Shown here: positions 1 to 7,656 of the stretch, in pieces | Position numbering within the stretch: the first letter of the stretch is position 1 | Layout of the letters: each line of letters starts with the position of its first letter | Source of the DNA: a bacterium | GTDB lineage: Bacteria; JALSQH01 | Direction of reading: 5' to 3' | Assembly (NCBI GenBank): GCA_026985515.1 | Contig: JALSQH010000263.1 | Location: forward strand, 1 to 22,547 | DNA length: 22,547 nucleotides | Translations under genes and position numbers: made by a program | The notes under the pieces: model-generated | The model's input: only the letters and a program-made list of their open reading frames with translations | Told to the model about the DNA's origin: nothing | Databases searched by the model: none

Positions 1-53
1 CTTATGCTTCGCCTTCCAAATATCACCTCTTCTATGAACTTTCTCCCTTCCAT
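1..53 (-). CDS. Nitroreductase-family protein, N-terminal fragment (runs off the window)
   Basis: Only 17 codons lie inside the window. From an ATG at 53 the minus strand reads MEGRKFIEEVIFGRRSI. An opening helix followed by E-x-I-x-x-R-R-S-I is the usual start of nitroreductase-fold flavoproteins, where the RRSxR segment contacts FMN phosphate. No Shine-Dalgarno sequence precedes the ATG, but a good promoter ends just upstream (62-89), so the transcript may be leaderless. The gene diverges from the DsbA-like gene at 171. The family call rests on a very short match; the substrate cannot be judged. Confidence 0.55.
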   Translation of the reverse strand, partial: MEGRKFIEEVIFGRRSI

Positions 54-61
54 ACAGGTTT

Positions 62-89
62 ATTTTACCAGAATCTGGTTCGGGGTCAA
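62..89 (-). promoter_or_regulatory. Predicted sigma-70-type promoter for the nitroreductase-like gene
   Basis: On the minus strand, -35 TTGACC (84-89) and -10 TAAAAT (62-67) are separated by 16 bases; each matches the consensus at 5 of 6 positions. Transcription would start near 53-56, at or within about 3 bases of the ATG at 53. Confidence 0.5.
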
Positions 90-114
90 ACAATTCAGGA
101 TATGATAAAAATTT

Positions 115-142
115 TGCAAATAGAAGTGGCTTATAGTAAGAT
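115..142 (+). promoter_or_regulatory. Possible promoter for the DsbA-like gene
   Basis: TTGCAA (115-120) and TAAGAT (137-142) are separated by 16 bases. Each matches consensus at 4 of 6. The predicted start would leave a leader of about 20 bases carrying the GAGGAGG ribosome site at 155-161. This is a weak prediction. Confidence 0.3.
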
Positions 143-170
143 GAAAGAAAAATTGAGGAGGTTTTTTAAG

Positions 171-1115
171 ATGAAACGAAGATTTATTTTTGTACTGCTT
201 TTAGCTGTAGTTTTTACATTTACTTATGGTAGTTGCAGTAAAAACGAGGCCAGGGGTGGGGAGGAAACTGGTGGTAAAACAGAAAGTGTGAAATCTGGAA
301 ATCTTGCAGAATCAGACATTCCCAGAATAAAAAAAATTGCAGAAGATTTTGTTTTAAAAATGGCAAGGGGGAATAAAAACGCCCAGATAAGAGTTCTGAA
401 AGTTACGGAATCGGTTATTCCTGGAGTTGCAAAAGTCAGAGTGGAATGGAAACAGGGAGGATATGGAAAGAGATTCAATCTCTATGTTACGAATGATGGA
501 AAATATATTTTTATGGGTCCCATTGTTCCGGCAAATGGTGACCTCTCTGGAATTCAGTCGGAAGAAGTTGATTTTGTAGATGAATCAATGATAAACACAA
601 AAGGTGCACCCTCTATAGGTCCCAAAGATGCACCCATCAGAATTGTTGAGTTCGCTGATTTTCAGTGTCCCTACTGCGGAATGATGTATAACACCATGAA
701 GCAGGTTCTTGAGCAATATAAAGGGAAAGTAAGATTTACCTTCAAACACTTCCCGCTTTCTTTTCACAAATGGGCGGAACCTGCAGCTCTTGCTGCTCAG
801 TGCGCATACAACCAGAAACCCGATGCATTCTGGGACTTCTACAACTACTTCTACCAGAATCAGAGAGAATTCACTCCACAGAACATCGAGGAAAAATCAA
901 TAGAAGAGGCAAAGAAAATTGGACTCAATGTTAAGAAGTTCAAAAAATGTCTCAAAGATCCTTCCACAAAAGATCAGATAAAAAAATCTTTTCAGGATGG
1001 TCTGAAATTGCAGGTCAGATCAACACCAACCCTCTTTATCAATGGCAGATACATTCCCGGTGCCCTTCCCTTCAATCAGATCAAATCCATAATCGACAGC
1101 GAGCTTCAAAAATAA
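171..1115 (+). CDS. DsbA-family thioredoxin-fold lipoprotein (disulfide oxidoreductase)
   Basis: The protein has 314 residues. I chose the ATG at 171 because GAGGAGG (155-161) lies nine bases upstream and a signal peptide follows directly; an in-frame ATG at 102 would add 23 residues ahead of the signal. Residues 1-20 form a basic then hydrophobic signal ending in YGSC, a plausible lipoprotein site at Cys21. A linker and a domain of about 100 residues precede a DsbA-type thioredoxin domain from about residue 145. It carries C166-P-Y-C169 within FADFQCPYC and the cis-proline loop near the C terminus (STPTLFINGR). By family knowledge it would make or shuffle disulfides in exported proteins. No DsbB-like partner is visible here. 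The gene stands alone and ends at a two-way terminator. Confidence 0.88.
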   Translation: MKRRFIFVLLLAVVFTFTYGSCSKNEARGGEETGGKTESVKSGNLAESDIPRIKKIAEDFVLKMARGNKNAQIRVLKVTESVIPGVAKVRVEWKQGGYGKRFNLYVTNDGKYIFMGPIVPANGDLSGIQSEEVDFVDESMINTKGAPSIGPKDAPIRIVEFADFQCPYCGMMYNTMKQVLEQYKGKVRFTFKHFPLSFHKWAEPAALAAQCAYNQKPDAFWDFYNYFYQNQREFTPQNIEEKSIEEAKKIGLNVKKFKKCLKDPSTKDQIKKSFQDGLKLQVRSTPTLFINGRYIPGALPFNQIKSIIDSELQK

Positions 1116-1144
1116 AAAAAGGCGGGATTTCCCCCGCCTTTTTT
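1115..1144. terminator. Bidirectional rho-independent terminator
   Basis: A perfect GGCGGG (1121-1126) / CCCGCC (1133-1138) stem with a six-base loop is flanked by a run of A upstream and T downstream, so it has a U-tract on either strand. It separates the convergent DsbA-like and acyl-CoA synthetase genes. The synthetase stop codon (1143-1145 on the minus strand) starts inside the tract. Confidence 0.85.
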
Positions 1145-2963
1145 AATCAAATTTCTCCTCGTAAAGGGAATCAAGAAGATCTCTGTACTTGTTCAGAATC
1201 ACCTTTCTCTTCATCTTAAGAGAGGGAGTTAACTCCCCTGTTTCGATGGAAAAATCAGTTGGGAGAATTATAAACTTCTTTATCGTTTCGTAGGAGGCCA
1301 GCTGTTTGTTTCTCTCCTCAATCTCCTTTCTTATGAGCAGTTCAATCTGGGGATCCTTTGCAAGATCCTCAAGTTTCTCATATCTGATCCCATGTGCATC
1401 TGCATATTCTTTAACCTGCTCATAATCGAGAGTCACAAGGGCTGTAAGATACTTTCTCTTATCCCCATACACAAAACACTGGCTGATATAGGGAGATGTC
1501 TTCATGAGATTTTCAATGTACTGCGGTGCAATATTCTTTCCTCCAGCAGTAACAATTATATCCTTCTTCCTGTCTGTAATTCTCAGAAACCCCTCTTCAT
1601 CAAATTCTCCTATGTCCCCTGAATGGAACCAGCCATCCGGGTCAAGGGCTTCCTTTGTTTCTTCAGGATTCCTGTAGTAACCTGTCATCACACCCGGGCC
1701 TCTGATCAGAATTTCACCATCCTCAGCTATCTTTTCCTCCGTGCCGGGAATGGTGGGACCAACAGTTCCAAATTTGTACTTATCTGGCCTGTTTACATTG
1801 GCAGGAGCGGTGGTTTCAGTTAAACCGTAACCCTCAAGAATAAGGACATCAGCTGCGTGGAAAAATTCTGCAATATCTTTGGATAATGGAGCTCCTCCAG
1901 AAACAAAGAACCTTATTCTTCCTCCGAAGAGATCATGAATTTTACTCAAAACAAGTTTATAAGCGAGATTGTACTGTAACTGCAGAGAGAGGGGAAGGGG
2001 TTTATTTTTCTGTTTGTACTGGCTCACCTTTCTTCCCACTCCCATACTCCAGTTAAAAAGAGCTCTCTTAACAGGACTTGCACTTTCAAGACCCACCTTT
2101 ATCTTTGTGTAAATCTTTTCATAAATCCTTGGAACACTGACAACAAAGGTAGGCTTTGCACTCTGCATATCTTCAAGAAGGGTGTCTATTCCTCTGGCAA
2201 AACTCGTGCACACCCTTGCCTGAATAATTGAATACTGAACAGCCCTCCCAAGAATATGTGCATAAGGCAACCAGGCAAAATTCTCATCGTAGTCAGGATC
2301 AAAATCAACTATTTTCAGAATGGCAGCACCAATGTAGATAAAATTGCGGTGGGGAAGCATAACACCCTTGGGAACTCCAGTTGTCCCTGAGGTGTAAACT
2401 ATTGAGGCGAGATCCATAAGATCCAGTGATTCAGCAACCTTATAAAATTCTTCGTCATTTATCTGAGACCTTCCAAATTCAAGGAAGTCGTCAAAGCCTA
2501 TTATGAGATCACCACCATTTTCCGGAACCTCATTACTGAAAACAATGATCTTCTTTAACTCCGGAAGTTCATCCTTTACTGTGAGGATCTTTTCAAGCTG
2601 AAGTCTATTTTCAACAAAGATAAACTTTGAGCCGGAATGATCAATTATATAGTGACTCTCCCTCGCTGTATTTGACTGATAAATGGGTACCGTCACACCA
2701 CCACCAATTATTATTCCAAGATCCGTTATAACCCATTTATGGTTTGTGTTGGAGAGAATGTTTACCCTGTCTCCCTTTTCCATTCCAAGAGCCATCAACC
2801 CCTTTGCAATGCTCTTTGACATTTCAAACCACTCATTCCAGGAAATGGGAATCCACTTCCCGTCCTGAAGATATTTCAGACCAGGTTTATCACCTCTTGC
2901 CTCCACAGAAGCCTTAAACATATGGTAGATACTTTTGTAGGGGATCAGATCATTTTGTACCAT
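1143..2963 (-). CDS. Long-chain acyl-CoA synthetase (AMP-forming)
   Basis: This 606-residue enzyme would activate fatty acids with ATP and CoA through an acyl-adenylate. The ATP/AMP signature YTSGTTGVPKG lies at about residues 190-200. Further on are the adenylate motif EGYGLTETT, the GWFHSGDIG aspartate motif and the hinge DRKKDIIVTAGGKN. The length and order match the bacterial/eukaryotic long-chain FACS group (COG1022 type) rather than the shorter E. coli FadD. The ATG at 2963 has GGAGG (2971-2975) at a good distance. It is transcribed alone from an extended -10 promoter that interlocks with the promoter of the divergent ADP-forming synthetase. Chain-length preference cannot be read from sequence. 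Confidence 0.92.
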   Translation of the reverse strand: MVQNDLIPYKSIYHMFKASVEARGDKPGLKYLQDGKWIPISWNEWFEMSKSIAKGLMALGMEKGDRVNILSNTNHKWVITDLGIIIGGGVTVPIYQSNTARESHYIIDHSGSKFIFVENRLQLEKILTVKDELPELKKIIVFSNEVPENGGDLIIGFDDFLEFGRSQINDEEFYKVAESLDLMDLASIVYTSGTTGVPKGVMLPHRNFIYIGAAILKIVDFDPDYDENFAWLPYAHILGRAVQYSIIQARVCTSFARGIDTLLEDMQSAKPTFVVSVPRIYEKIYTKIKVGLESASPVKRALFNWSMGVGRKVSQYKQKNKPLPLSLQLQYNLAYKLVLSKIHDLFGGRIRFFVSGGAPLSKDIAEFFHAADVLILEGYGLTETTAPANVNRPDKYKFGTVGPTIPGTEEKIAEDGEILIRGPGVMTGYYRNPEETKEALDPDGWFHSGDIGEFDEEGFLRITDRKKDIIVTAGGKNIAPQYIENLMKTSPYISQCFVYGDKRKYLTALVTLDYEQVKEYADAHGIRYEKLEDLAKDPQIELLIRKEIEERNKQLASYETIKKFIILPTDFSIETGELTPSLKMKRKVILNKYRDLLDSLYEEKFD

Positions 2964-2990
2964 TTCTTACCCTCCAGAAAAGTTTTTACA

Positions 2991-3020
2991 ATTATAACAT
3001 TTTGAAAAATTTAATTCCAA
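2991..3020 (-). promoter_or_regulatory. Extended -10 promoter for the long-chain acyl-CoA synthetase
   Basis: On the minus strand, perfect TATAAT (2991-2996) is preceded by TGT, an extended -10. TTGGAA (3015-3020) lies 18 bases upstream. Transcription should start near 2984, leaving a short leader with the GGAGG site. Confidence 0.6.
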
Positions 3021-3029
3021 AAGTAGAAT
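3002..3029 (+). promoter_or_regulatory. Promoter for the ADP-forming acyl-CoA synthetase
   Basis: TTGAAA (3002-3007) and TAGAAT (3024-3029) are separated by 16 bases. The -35 box lies between the -10 and -35 boxes of the divergent promoter, so the two cannot easily be occupied together. Confidence 0.55.
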
Positions 3030-3059
3030 AAATAATTAAACTGCATGACGGAGGTGGAA

Positions 3060-5129
3060 ATGGAAAAACTATTTTACCCGGATAGCATTGTGGTATTCGG
3101 AGTTTCACCACGTGAAGGGAATCTTGGAAAAATCATTGTGGGGAACCTTCTCAGATATGAATACCCGGGAAAAATCTACATGTACTCTCCCAGGGGAGGT
3201 GTAATTTATGGTCAGCAAATTATCAGCAATCTTGACGACATACCACCGGGGGTGGATCTGGGAGTCATTATCACGCCGGCGCTCACCGTCCCACAGATCC
3301 TGGAAACCTGCGGGAAAAAGGGAATAAGAAGAGTTGTTATAGAATCGGCAGGATTTGGAGAGTACTCAGAGGAGAGAAAAGCTCTCGAACAGGAACTGGT
3401 GGACATTGCAAAAAAGTATGGCATCAGATTTGTTGGGCCAAATGGTCTTGGAATAATCAACTTTGAAAAGGGAGTGGTTCTTCCATTTTCCCACTTCTTT
3501 CCTGAGAGAACAAAAACCGGTCCCATATCAATACTTTCACAGAGTGGTGGAATCGGAATTTCCTACATAGATCTTCTCTCCTTTGAAAACCTTGGAGTTA
3601 ACAAATTTGTCAGCCTGGGGAATAAAACCAATATGGATGAAACAGATTTTCTGGAATACCTCAATGCTGATCCGAGTACAAAAATTATTGCCATGTACCT
3701 TGAGGGAATCAAAGATGGAAGAAGATTCATGGAGGTAGGGAAGCATGTCAATAAACCTGTGATCGTTCACAAATCAAATATTGGTAAGTCGAGCCAGAAT
3801 ATTGCAAAATCCCACACAGCTTCTCTCGCCGTTGATGACAAGATTGTTGATGCAGCCCTCAAGCAGCTGGGTTTTGTGAGAGTCCACACCCTCAACAACA
3901 TGGTCAATGCAGCCAAAGTTTTCTCACTTCCTCCAATGAGGGGAAACAAAATTGCTATCATATCAAGGTCGGGGGGTCATGCAGTTGTTGCTGCAGATGC
4001 TGTGGACAGGTACGGATTTGAACTGGCAGAATTTTCTGAAAACTTTTTAAAAGAAATACAGAAGCACTTCAGAGCCAATGTCATCAATCCAACAAATCCC
4101 CTGGATCTGGGAGATATGTTTGATTTTGGATTATACGCAGCAATTATTGAGCAAACTTTGAAGGAAACAAATATAGATGGACTTGTATTTCTACACATTT
4201 ACTCATCAACCCAGGCAGAAATCTCAAGACCTCTCATTCCAAAGATCAAATCACTCTCCGAGAAGTACAACAAGCCCATTGCAGTGGTTATCTTCAGTAC
4301 TCAGGATGAGGTTGCAACTGTTAAGAAGATGTATGATTTCCCAATCTTTGACGAACCGGGGGATGCGCTGAGGGCCCTGGCAATCAGCAGAGACTACCAT
4401 CTCTACAGACCTGAATTTCTGGATATGAGAAATCCTGAAGAAATTGACACCGAAAAGATAAAATCAATACTTGAAGGTAAAAAGAATCTTGATCTTGTGG
4501 AATCTCTGCAGGTTGTTGAGGCAGCAGGAATTCCTGTGGCTCCCTACGCCTTTGTCCCTGTGGGTGAGGATCCGGTGAAGTTCAAAAATGATCTTAATTA
4601 TCCTCTTGCTATGAAAATCGTTTCTGAGGAAGGAATCCACAAAACAGAAGTTGGGGGCGTTATCCTCAACATCAAGGATGATGAAATGCTTGTGGCAAGA
4701 TATGAAGAAATCATAGAAAACGCAAAAAAATCTGGAGTCCCATTTAAAGGTGTTCTGCTTCAAGAGATGGTAAAGAGCAAGAGGGAGCTGATCATCGGAG
4801 CCAATGAGAATGAACTTTTTGGACATATTGTACTCTTTGGACTCGGCGGGATTATGGTGGAAGTTTTCAAAGATGTGAGTTTCGGGATTGTTCCCTTCGG
4901 AGAGACATGGGCTGACTTCATGATAAAAAATATAAAAGGTTACGATATGCTGGAAGCCTTCAGGGATGAACCCAGAGCGGACATTGAAGCGATAAAAAGG
5001 AGCATCCTGAGAATTTCAAAACTTGTGGAAACCTTTCCTCAAATAAAGGAGCTTGATATTAACCCAATTTTTGCTCTCCCTGAAGGAAAAGGAGTGGTGG
5101 CAGTTGACGCAAGGATAATTCTGGGATAA
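3060..5129 (+). CDS. ADP-forming acyl-CoA synthetase, fused alpha-beta (acetate-CoA ligase type)
   Basis: The 689-residue protein joins both subunits of the NDP-forming acyl-CoA synthetase superfamily. In order it has an N-terminal CoA-binding Rossmann domain, two succinyl-CoA-synthetase-like flavodoxin domains (LSQSGG at 159-164, SRSGGH at 302-307) and a C-terminal ATP-grasp domain from about 463 (HKTEVGG at 527-533). His252 in SHTASLA matches the phosphorylated histidine of the family. It interconverts acyl-CoA + ADP + Pi and acid + CoA + ATP; in fermenters it usually makes ATP. An in-frame ATG at 3045 lies upstream of the AGGAGGTG site (3049-3056), so the ATG at 3060, five bases after GGAGG, is the better start. 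Given the nearby ior operon, aryl-acetyl-CoA is a possible substrate, by inference only. Confidence 0.9.
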   Translation: MEKLFYPDSIVVFGVSPREGNLGKIIVGNLLRYEYPGKIYMYSPRGGVIYGQQIISNLDDIPPGVDLGVIITPALTVPQILETCGKKGIRRVVIESAGFGEYSEERKALEQELVDIAKKYGIRFVGPNGLGIINFEKGVVLPFSHFFPERTKTGPISILSQSGGIGISYIDLLSFENLGVNKFVSLGNKTNMDETDFLEYLNADPSTKIIAMYLEGIKDGRRFMEVGKHVNKPVIVHKSNIGKSSQNIAKSHTASLAVDDKIVDAALKQLGFVRVHTLNNMVNAAKVFSLPPMRGNKIAIISRSGGHAVVAADAVDRYGFELAEFSENFLKEIQKHFRANVINPTNPLDLGDMFDFGLYAAIIEQTLKETNIDGLVFLHIYSSTQAEISRPLIPKIKSLSEKYNKPIAVVIFSTQDEVATVKKMYDFPIFDEPGDALRALAISRDYHLYRPEFLDMRNPEEIDTEKIKSILEGKKNLDLVESLQVVEAAGIPVAPYAFVPVGEDPVKFKNDLNYPLAMKIVSEEGIHKTEVGGVILNIKDDEMLVARYEEIIENAKKSGVPFKGVLLQEMVKSKRELIIGANENELFGHIVLFGLGGIMVEVFKDVSFGIVPFGETWADFMIKNIKGYDMLEAFRDEPRADIEAIKRSILRISKLVETFPQIKELDINPIFALPEGKGVVAVDARIILG

Positions 5130-5170
5130 TACCTGACTTTGCCGGCAGTTGAATCCTGATGATAAGGGGA

Positions 5171-5189
5171 AGGGGGGTGTACCTCTTTT
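5171..5189 (+). terminator. Weak terminator-like hairpin after the ADP-forming synthetase
   Basis: AGGGG (5171-5175) can pair with CCTCT (5182-5186), with one G-U pair and a six-base loop, followed by a short T-run. It is the only terminator-like structure I see for the plus-strand gene. The rest of the 185-base gap to 5314 shows no gene or RNA I recognise. Confidence 0.25.
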
Positions 5190-5285
5190 GAGTAGGTGAT
5201 CCGTATGTTCCCTGCTCTTGAAAATTCCAGTTTTGCATAAATGAACAAAAAACTATCCATCTCCTAATTGAGTACACATATTTTG

Positions 5286-5314
5286 AAAAACGGAGAAGGA
5301 TAAATCCTTCTCCG
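5286..5314 (-). terminator. Strong rho-independent terminator of the ior-paaK-ACT operon
   Basis: A perfect 10-bp stem, CGGAGAAGGA (5291-5300) with TCCTTCTCCG (5305-5314), has a four-base loop. On the minus strand it is followed by five T. It begins directly after the ACT-protein stop codon. Confidence 0.88.
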
Positions 5315-5746
5315 TTACATATTCAGAAGTTCCTGGGAGGAAATAAGAGTTACATTTGCCTTTTCAAGGACCTTTATTGCTGATTCCGGATCTTCAAATC
5401 TGAAAATTATAATTGCATCATCTTTATGTTTTGCAAGAAAGGCATACATGTACTCAATGTTGATCCCGGCGTCCCTCAGGGGGACAAGAATTGAGTGAAG
5501 TCCACCCGGCTTATCAGGAACAACAACTGCCACAACATTATTTGTAGACACTGTTATCATCTTCTCCTTCAGCACTTTCTCAGCCTTATCTGGATCATCA
5601 ACTATCAGTCTCAGGATTCCAAAGTCGCTTGTATCTGCAAGGGAAAGTGCCCTGATATTCACATTATTCTCTGCAAGGATTCCTGTTATTTCTTCAAGCC
5701 TCCCCGATCTATTCTCAAGGAATATTGACAACTGTTTTACAAGCAT
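5315..5746 (-). CDS. Tandem ACT-domain protein of the ior/paaK operon
   Basis: The 143-residue protein consists of two ACT domains, about residues 3-68 and 72-140. The first has the typical opening (KQLSIFLENRSGRLEEIT); the second is GGLHSILVPLRDAGINIEY. ACT domains bind small ligands, usually amino acids, at domain interfaces. There is no catalytic or DNA-binding domain, so a role as amino-acid sensor or allosteric partner of the aryl-acid enzymes is inferred. It starts 14 bases after the paaK stop, with a GGAG site in the gap, and is the last gene before a strong terminator. Similar ACT proteins follow paaK or ior genes in many anaerobes (general knowledge). Confidence 0.85.
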   Translation of the reverse strand: MLVKQLSIFLENRSGRLEEITGILAENNVNIRALSLADTSDFGILRLIVDDPDKAEKVLKEKMITVSTNNVVAVVVPDKPGGLHSILVPLRDAGINIEYMYAFLAKHKDDAIIIFRFEDPESAIKVLEKANVTLISSQELLNM

Positions 5747-5760
5747 ATCACTCTCCTTTT

Positions 5761-7059
5761 TTAAATTTTTCTCTTATCTATGACCCTCTTTGCCTTGCCC
5801 ATGCTCCTCTCAATTGTTTTGGGCTCAACAAGTTTCACCTCTGCACTTACACCTATGAGATCCTTAATATCATTCTCAATTTTCTTTGCCAGCCATTCAA
5901 GTTTCTTGATCTCGTCGGAGAAAATCTCCTCTGTTACCTCAATCTGTATCTCCATTGTGTCAAGAGCTCCCTTCCTGTCTACAATAATCAAATAGTGGGG
6001 GCTCAGGCCTTCATATTCAAGAAGGATATGCTCAATCTGGGATGGAAATACATTTACACCTCTGATAATCAGCATGTCGTCAGTTCTTCCTGTTACCCTT
6101 GCCATCCTCACAGTTGTTCTGCCACACTTACACGGTTCAGGGTTCAACCAGGAAATATCTCTGGTCCTGTATCTTATCAGCGGGAAAGCTTCCTTGGTCA
6201 GGGTGGTAAATACAAGTTCACCCTTCTCCCCATAGGGTAGAACCTCACCAGTTTCTGGATTTATGATTTCCACGAGGAAATGATTTTCAAAAACATGAAG
6301 ACCCTCCTTTGCCTCAATACACTCACTGGCAACTCCAGGACCAATTATTTCACTGAGGCCATAAATATCTATGGCGTCTATCCCCATTTTGGATTCTATT
6401 TCCCTCCTCATATTCTCAGACCATGGCTCTGCACCAAAAACTCCTACCCTGAGAGGTAATTCTTTAATGTCCACCCCCATCTCTTTTGCAACTTCGTAAA
6501 TATTCAGGGAGTATGAAGGGGTACAGGCGAGCACAGTGGATCCAAAATCCTTCATCAACATGACCTGCTTCTGGGTGTTACCACCTGACATCGGAACCAC
6601 AGTTGCTCCAAGCTTTTCCGCACCGTAATGTACGCCGAGACCTCCCGTAAAAAGACCGTAACCGTAGGCATTCTGTACTATATCCTTCTTCGTTACACCC
6701 GCTGCAGCAAGAGTACGTGCCATCACTTCAGCCCAGAGTTCAATATCGTTCTTTGTATAACCCACAACTGTTGGTTTACCTGTGGTTCCTGATGAAGCAT
6801 GCACCCTCACAACATCTTCAAGATCAACTGCAAACATACCAAAAGGATAGTTATCCCTCAGGTCATCCTTGGTGGTAAACGGTAGCTTCTGGATGTCCTG
6901 CAGGTGCTTTATATCTTCCGGCTTCACCCCCGCTTCATCAAATTTCTTTCTGTAAAAAGGAACTCTGTTGTAAACCCATTCAACTATCTTTTTTAATCTT
7001 TCAAGTTGCAATTTTTCCAGTTCTTTCCTTGGTAATCTTTCTGCCTCGTTCCAGATCAA
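5761..7059 (-). CDS. paaK: Phenylacetate-CoA ligase
   Basis: This 432-residue adenylate-forming enzyme would make phenylacetyl-CoA, or another aryl-acetyl-CoA, from the acid, ATP and CoA. The phosphate-loop motif [10 protein letters not shown] is at 88-97, YGLSE at 233-237, RTRD at 298-301, a C-K-C-G pair at 310-313 and the hinge region R-T-D-D-M-L at about 325-330. Length and motifs fit the PaaK family. The start is TTG at 7059, with AGGAGG (7065-7070) five bases upstream; no ATG lies nearby. The gene is 15 bases after iorB and 14 bases before the ACT gene, so it is cotranscribed. Beside IorAB it may act on aryl acids formed from amino acids, or salvage them. Confidence 0.93.
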   Translation of the reverse strand: MIWNEAERLPRKELEKLQLERLKKIVEWVYNRVPFYRKKFDEAGVKPEDIKHLQDIQKLPFTTKDDLRDNYPFGMFAVDLEDVVRVHASSGTTGKPTVVGYTKNDIELWAEVMARTLAAAGVTKKDIVQNAYGYGLFTGGLGVHYGAEKLGATVVPMSGGNTQKQVMLMKDFGSTVLACTPSYSLNIYEVAKEMGVDIKELPLRVGVFGAEPWSENMRREIESKMGIDAIDIYGLSEIIGPGVASECIEAKEGLHVFENHFLVEIINPETGEVLPYGEKGELVFTTLTKEAFPLIRYRTRDISWLNPEPCKCGRTTVRMARVTGRTDDMLIIRGVNVFPSQIEHILLEYEGLSPHYLIIVDRKGALDTMEIQIEVTEEIFSDEIKKLEWLAKKIENDIKDLIGVSAEVKLVEPKTIERSMGKAKRVIDKRKI

Positions 7060-7074
7060 GGTACCCTCCTTTCT

Positions 7075-7656
7075 TTAAAGTTCTATGAGTTCTCTTCCCC
7101 TTTCAAATGCCTTTAAGTTAAGTTCAAGAAACTGAGGTTTAACACTTTTTCTGATTGCATTATAGTATGAAGACACTTCAAATGTCAAGAATCTGGAGAG
7201 CATACCCAGAAGAATGATATTTGTAACCCTTGGATTACCCAGTTTTACTGCTTCATTTGTTACCCTTTTTACGAAAACCTTTACATCTTTTTCTCCAAAT
7301 TTTTCTTCAATCCCCTCCGGATACTTTTCAATTCCCATTGCAACTCCGGGAGGTGGTAACCTGTAATCATTTATGAGAGCAGTTCCTCCATTTTTCACAT
7401 ACTCAATCCACCGCAACGATTCCATAAGCTCCATTGAAACAAGAATGTCTCCCTTCCCCACGGGAATAAGAGGTGAAAAAATTTTTTCTCCAATTCTAAC
7501 AAAGCTCACCACTGAACCACCCCTCTGAGCCATCCCATGAACTTCGCTTTTCTTAACATCCAGGTTATTCTCAAGGGCAAGATTGGCAAGAACATTACTT
7601 AAAAGTATGATTCCCTGTCCCCCAACTCCGGAAATTATGATGTTGACAGTTTCCAT
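7075..7656 (-). CDS. iorB: Indolepyruvate:ferredoxin oxidoreductase, beta subunit
   Basis: The 193-residue protein begins with the nucleotide-fold motif IIISGVGGQGIILLSNVLA, typical of the gamma-type domain of 2-oxoacid:ferredoxin oxidoreductases. The following segment, with HGMAQRGGSVVS, is also characteristic. It pairs with IorA to decarboxylate indolepyruvate and related aryl pyruvates to aryl-acetyl-CoA while reducing ferredoxin. Its ATG shares one base with the iorA stop (TAATG), which suggests translational coupling and equal amounts of the two subunits. The length is usual for the family. Confidence 0.93.
   Translation of the reverse strand: METVNIIISGVGGQGIILLSNVLANLALENNLDVKKSEVHGMAQRGGSVVSFVRIGEKIFSPLIPVGKGDILVSMELMESLRWIEYVKNGGTALINDYRLPPPGVAMGIEKYPEGIEEKFGEKDVKVFVKRVTNEAVKLGNPRVTNIILLGMLSRFLTFEVSSYYNAIRKSVKPQFLELNLKAFERGRELIEL

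Noticed and set aside
5130-5285. A small gene, RNA or gene remnant in the gap after the ADP-forming synthetase
   Set aside because: No start signal, conserved motif or stable structure apart from one weak hairpin.
5725-6240. Plus-strand open frame of 171 codons opposite paaK
   Set aside because: Cysteine-rich, low-complexity shadow of paaK with no supporting signals.
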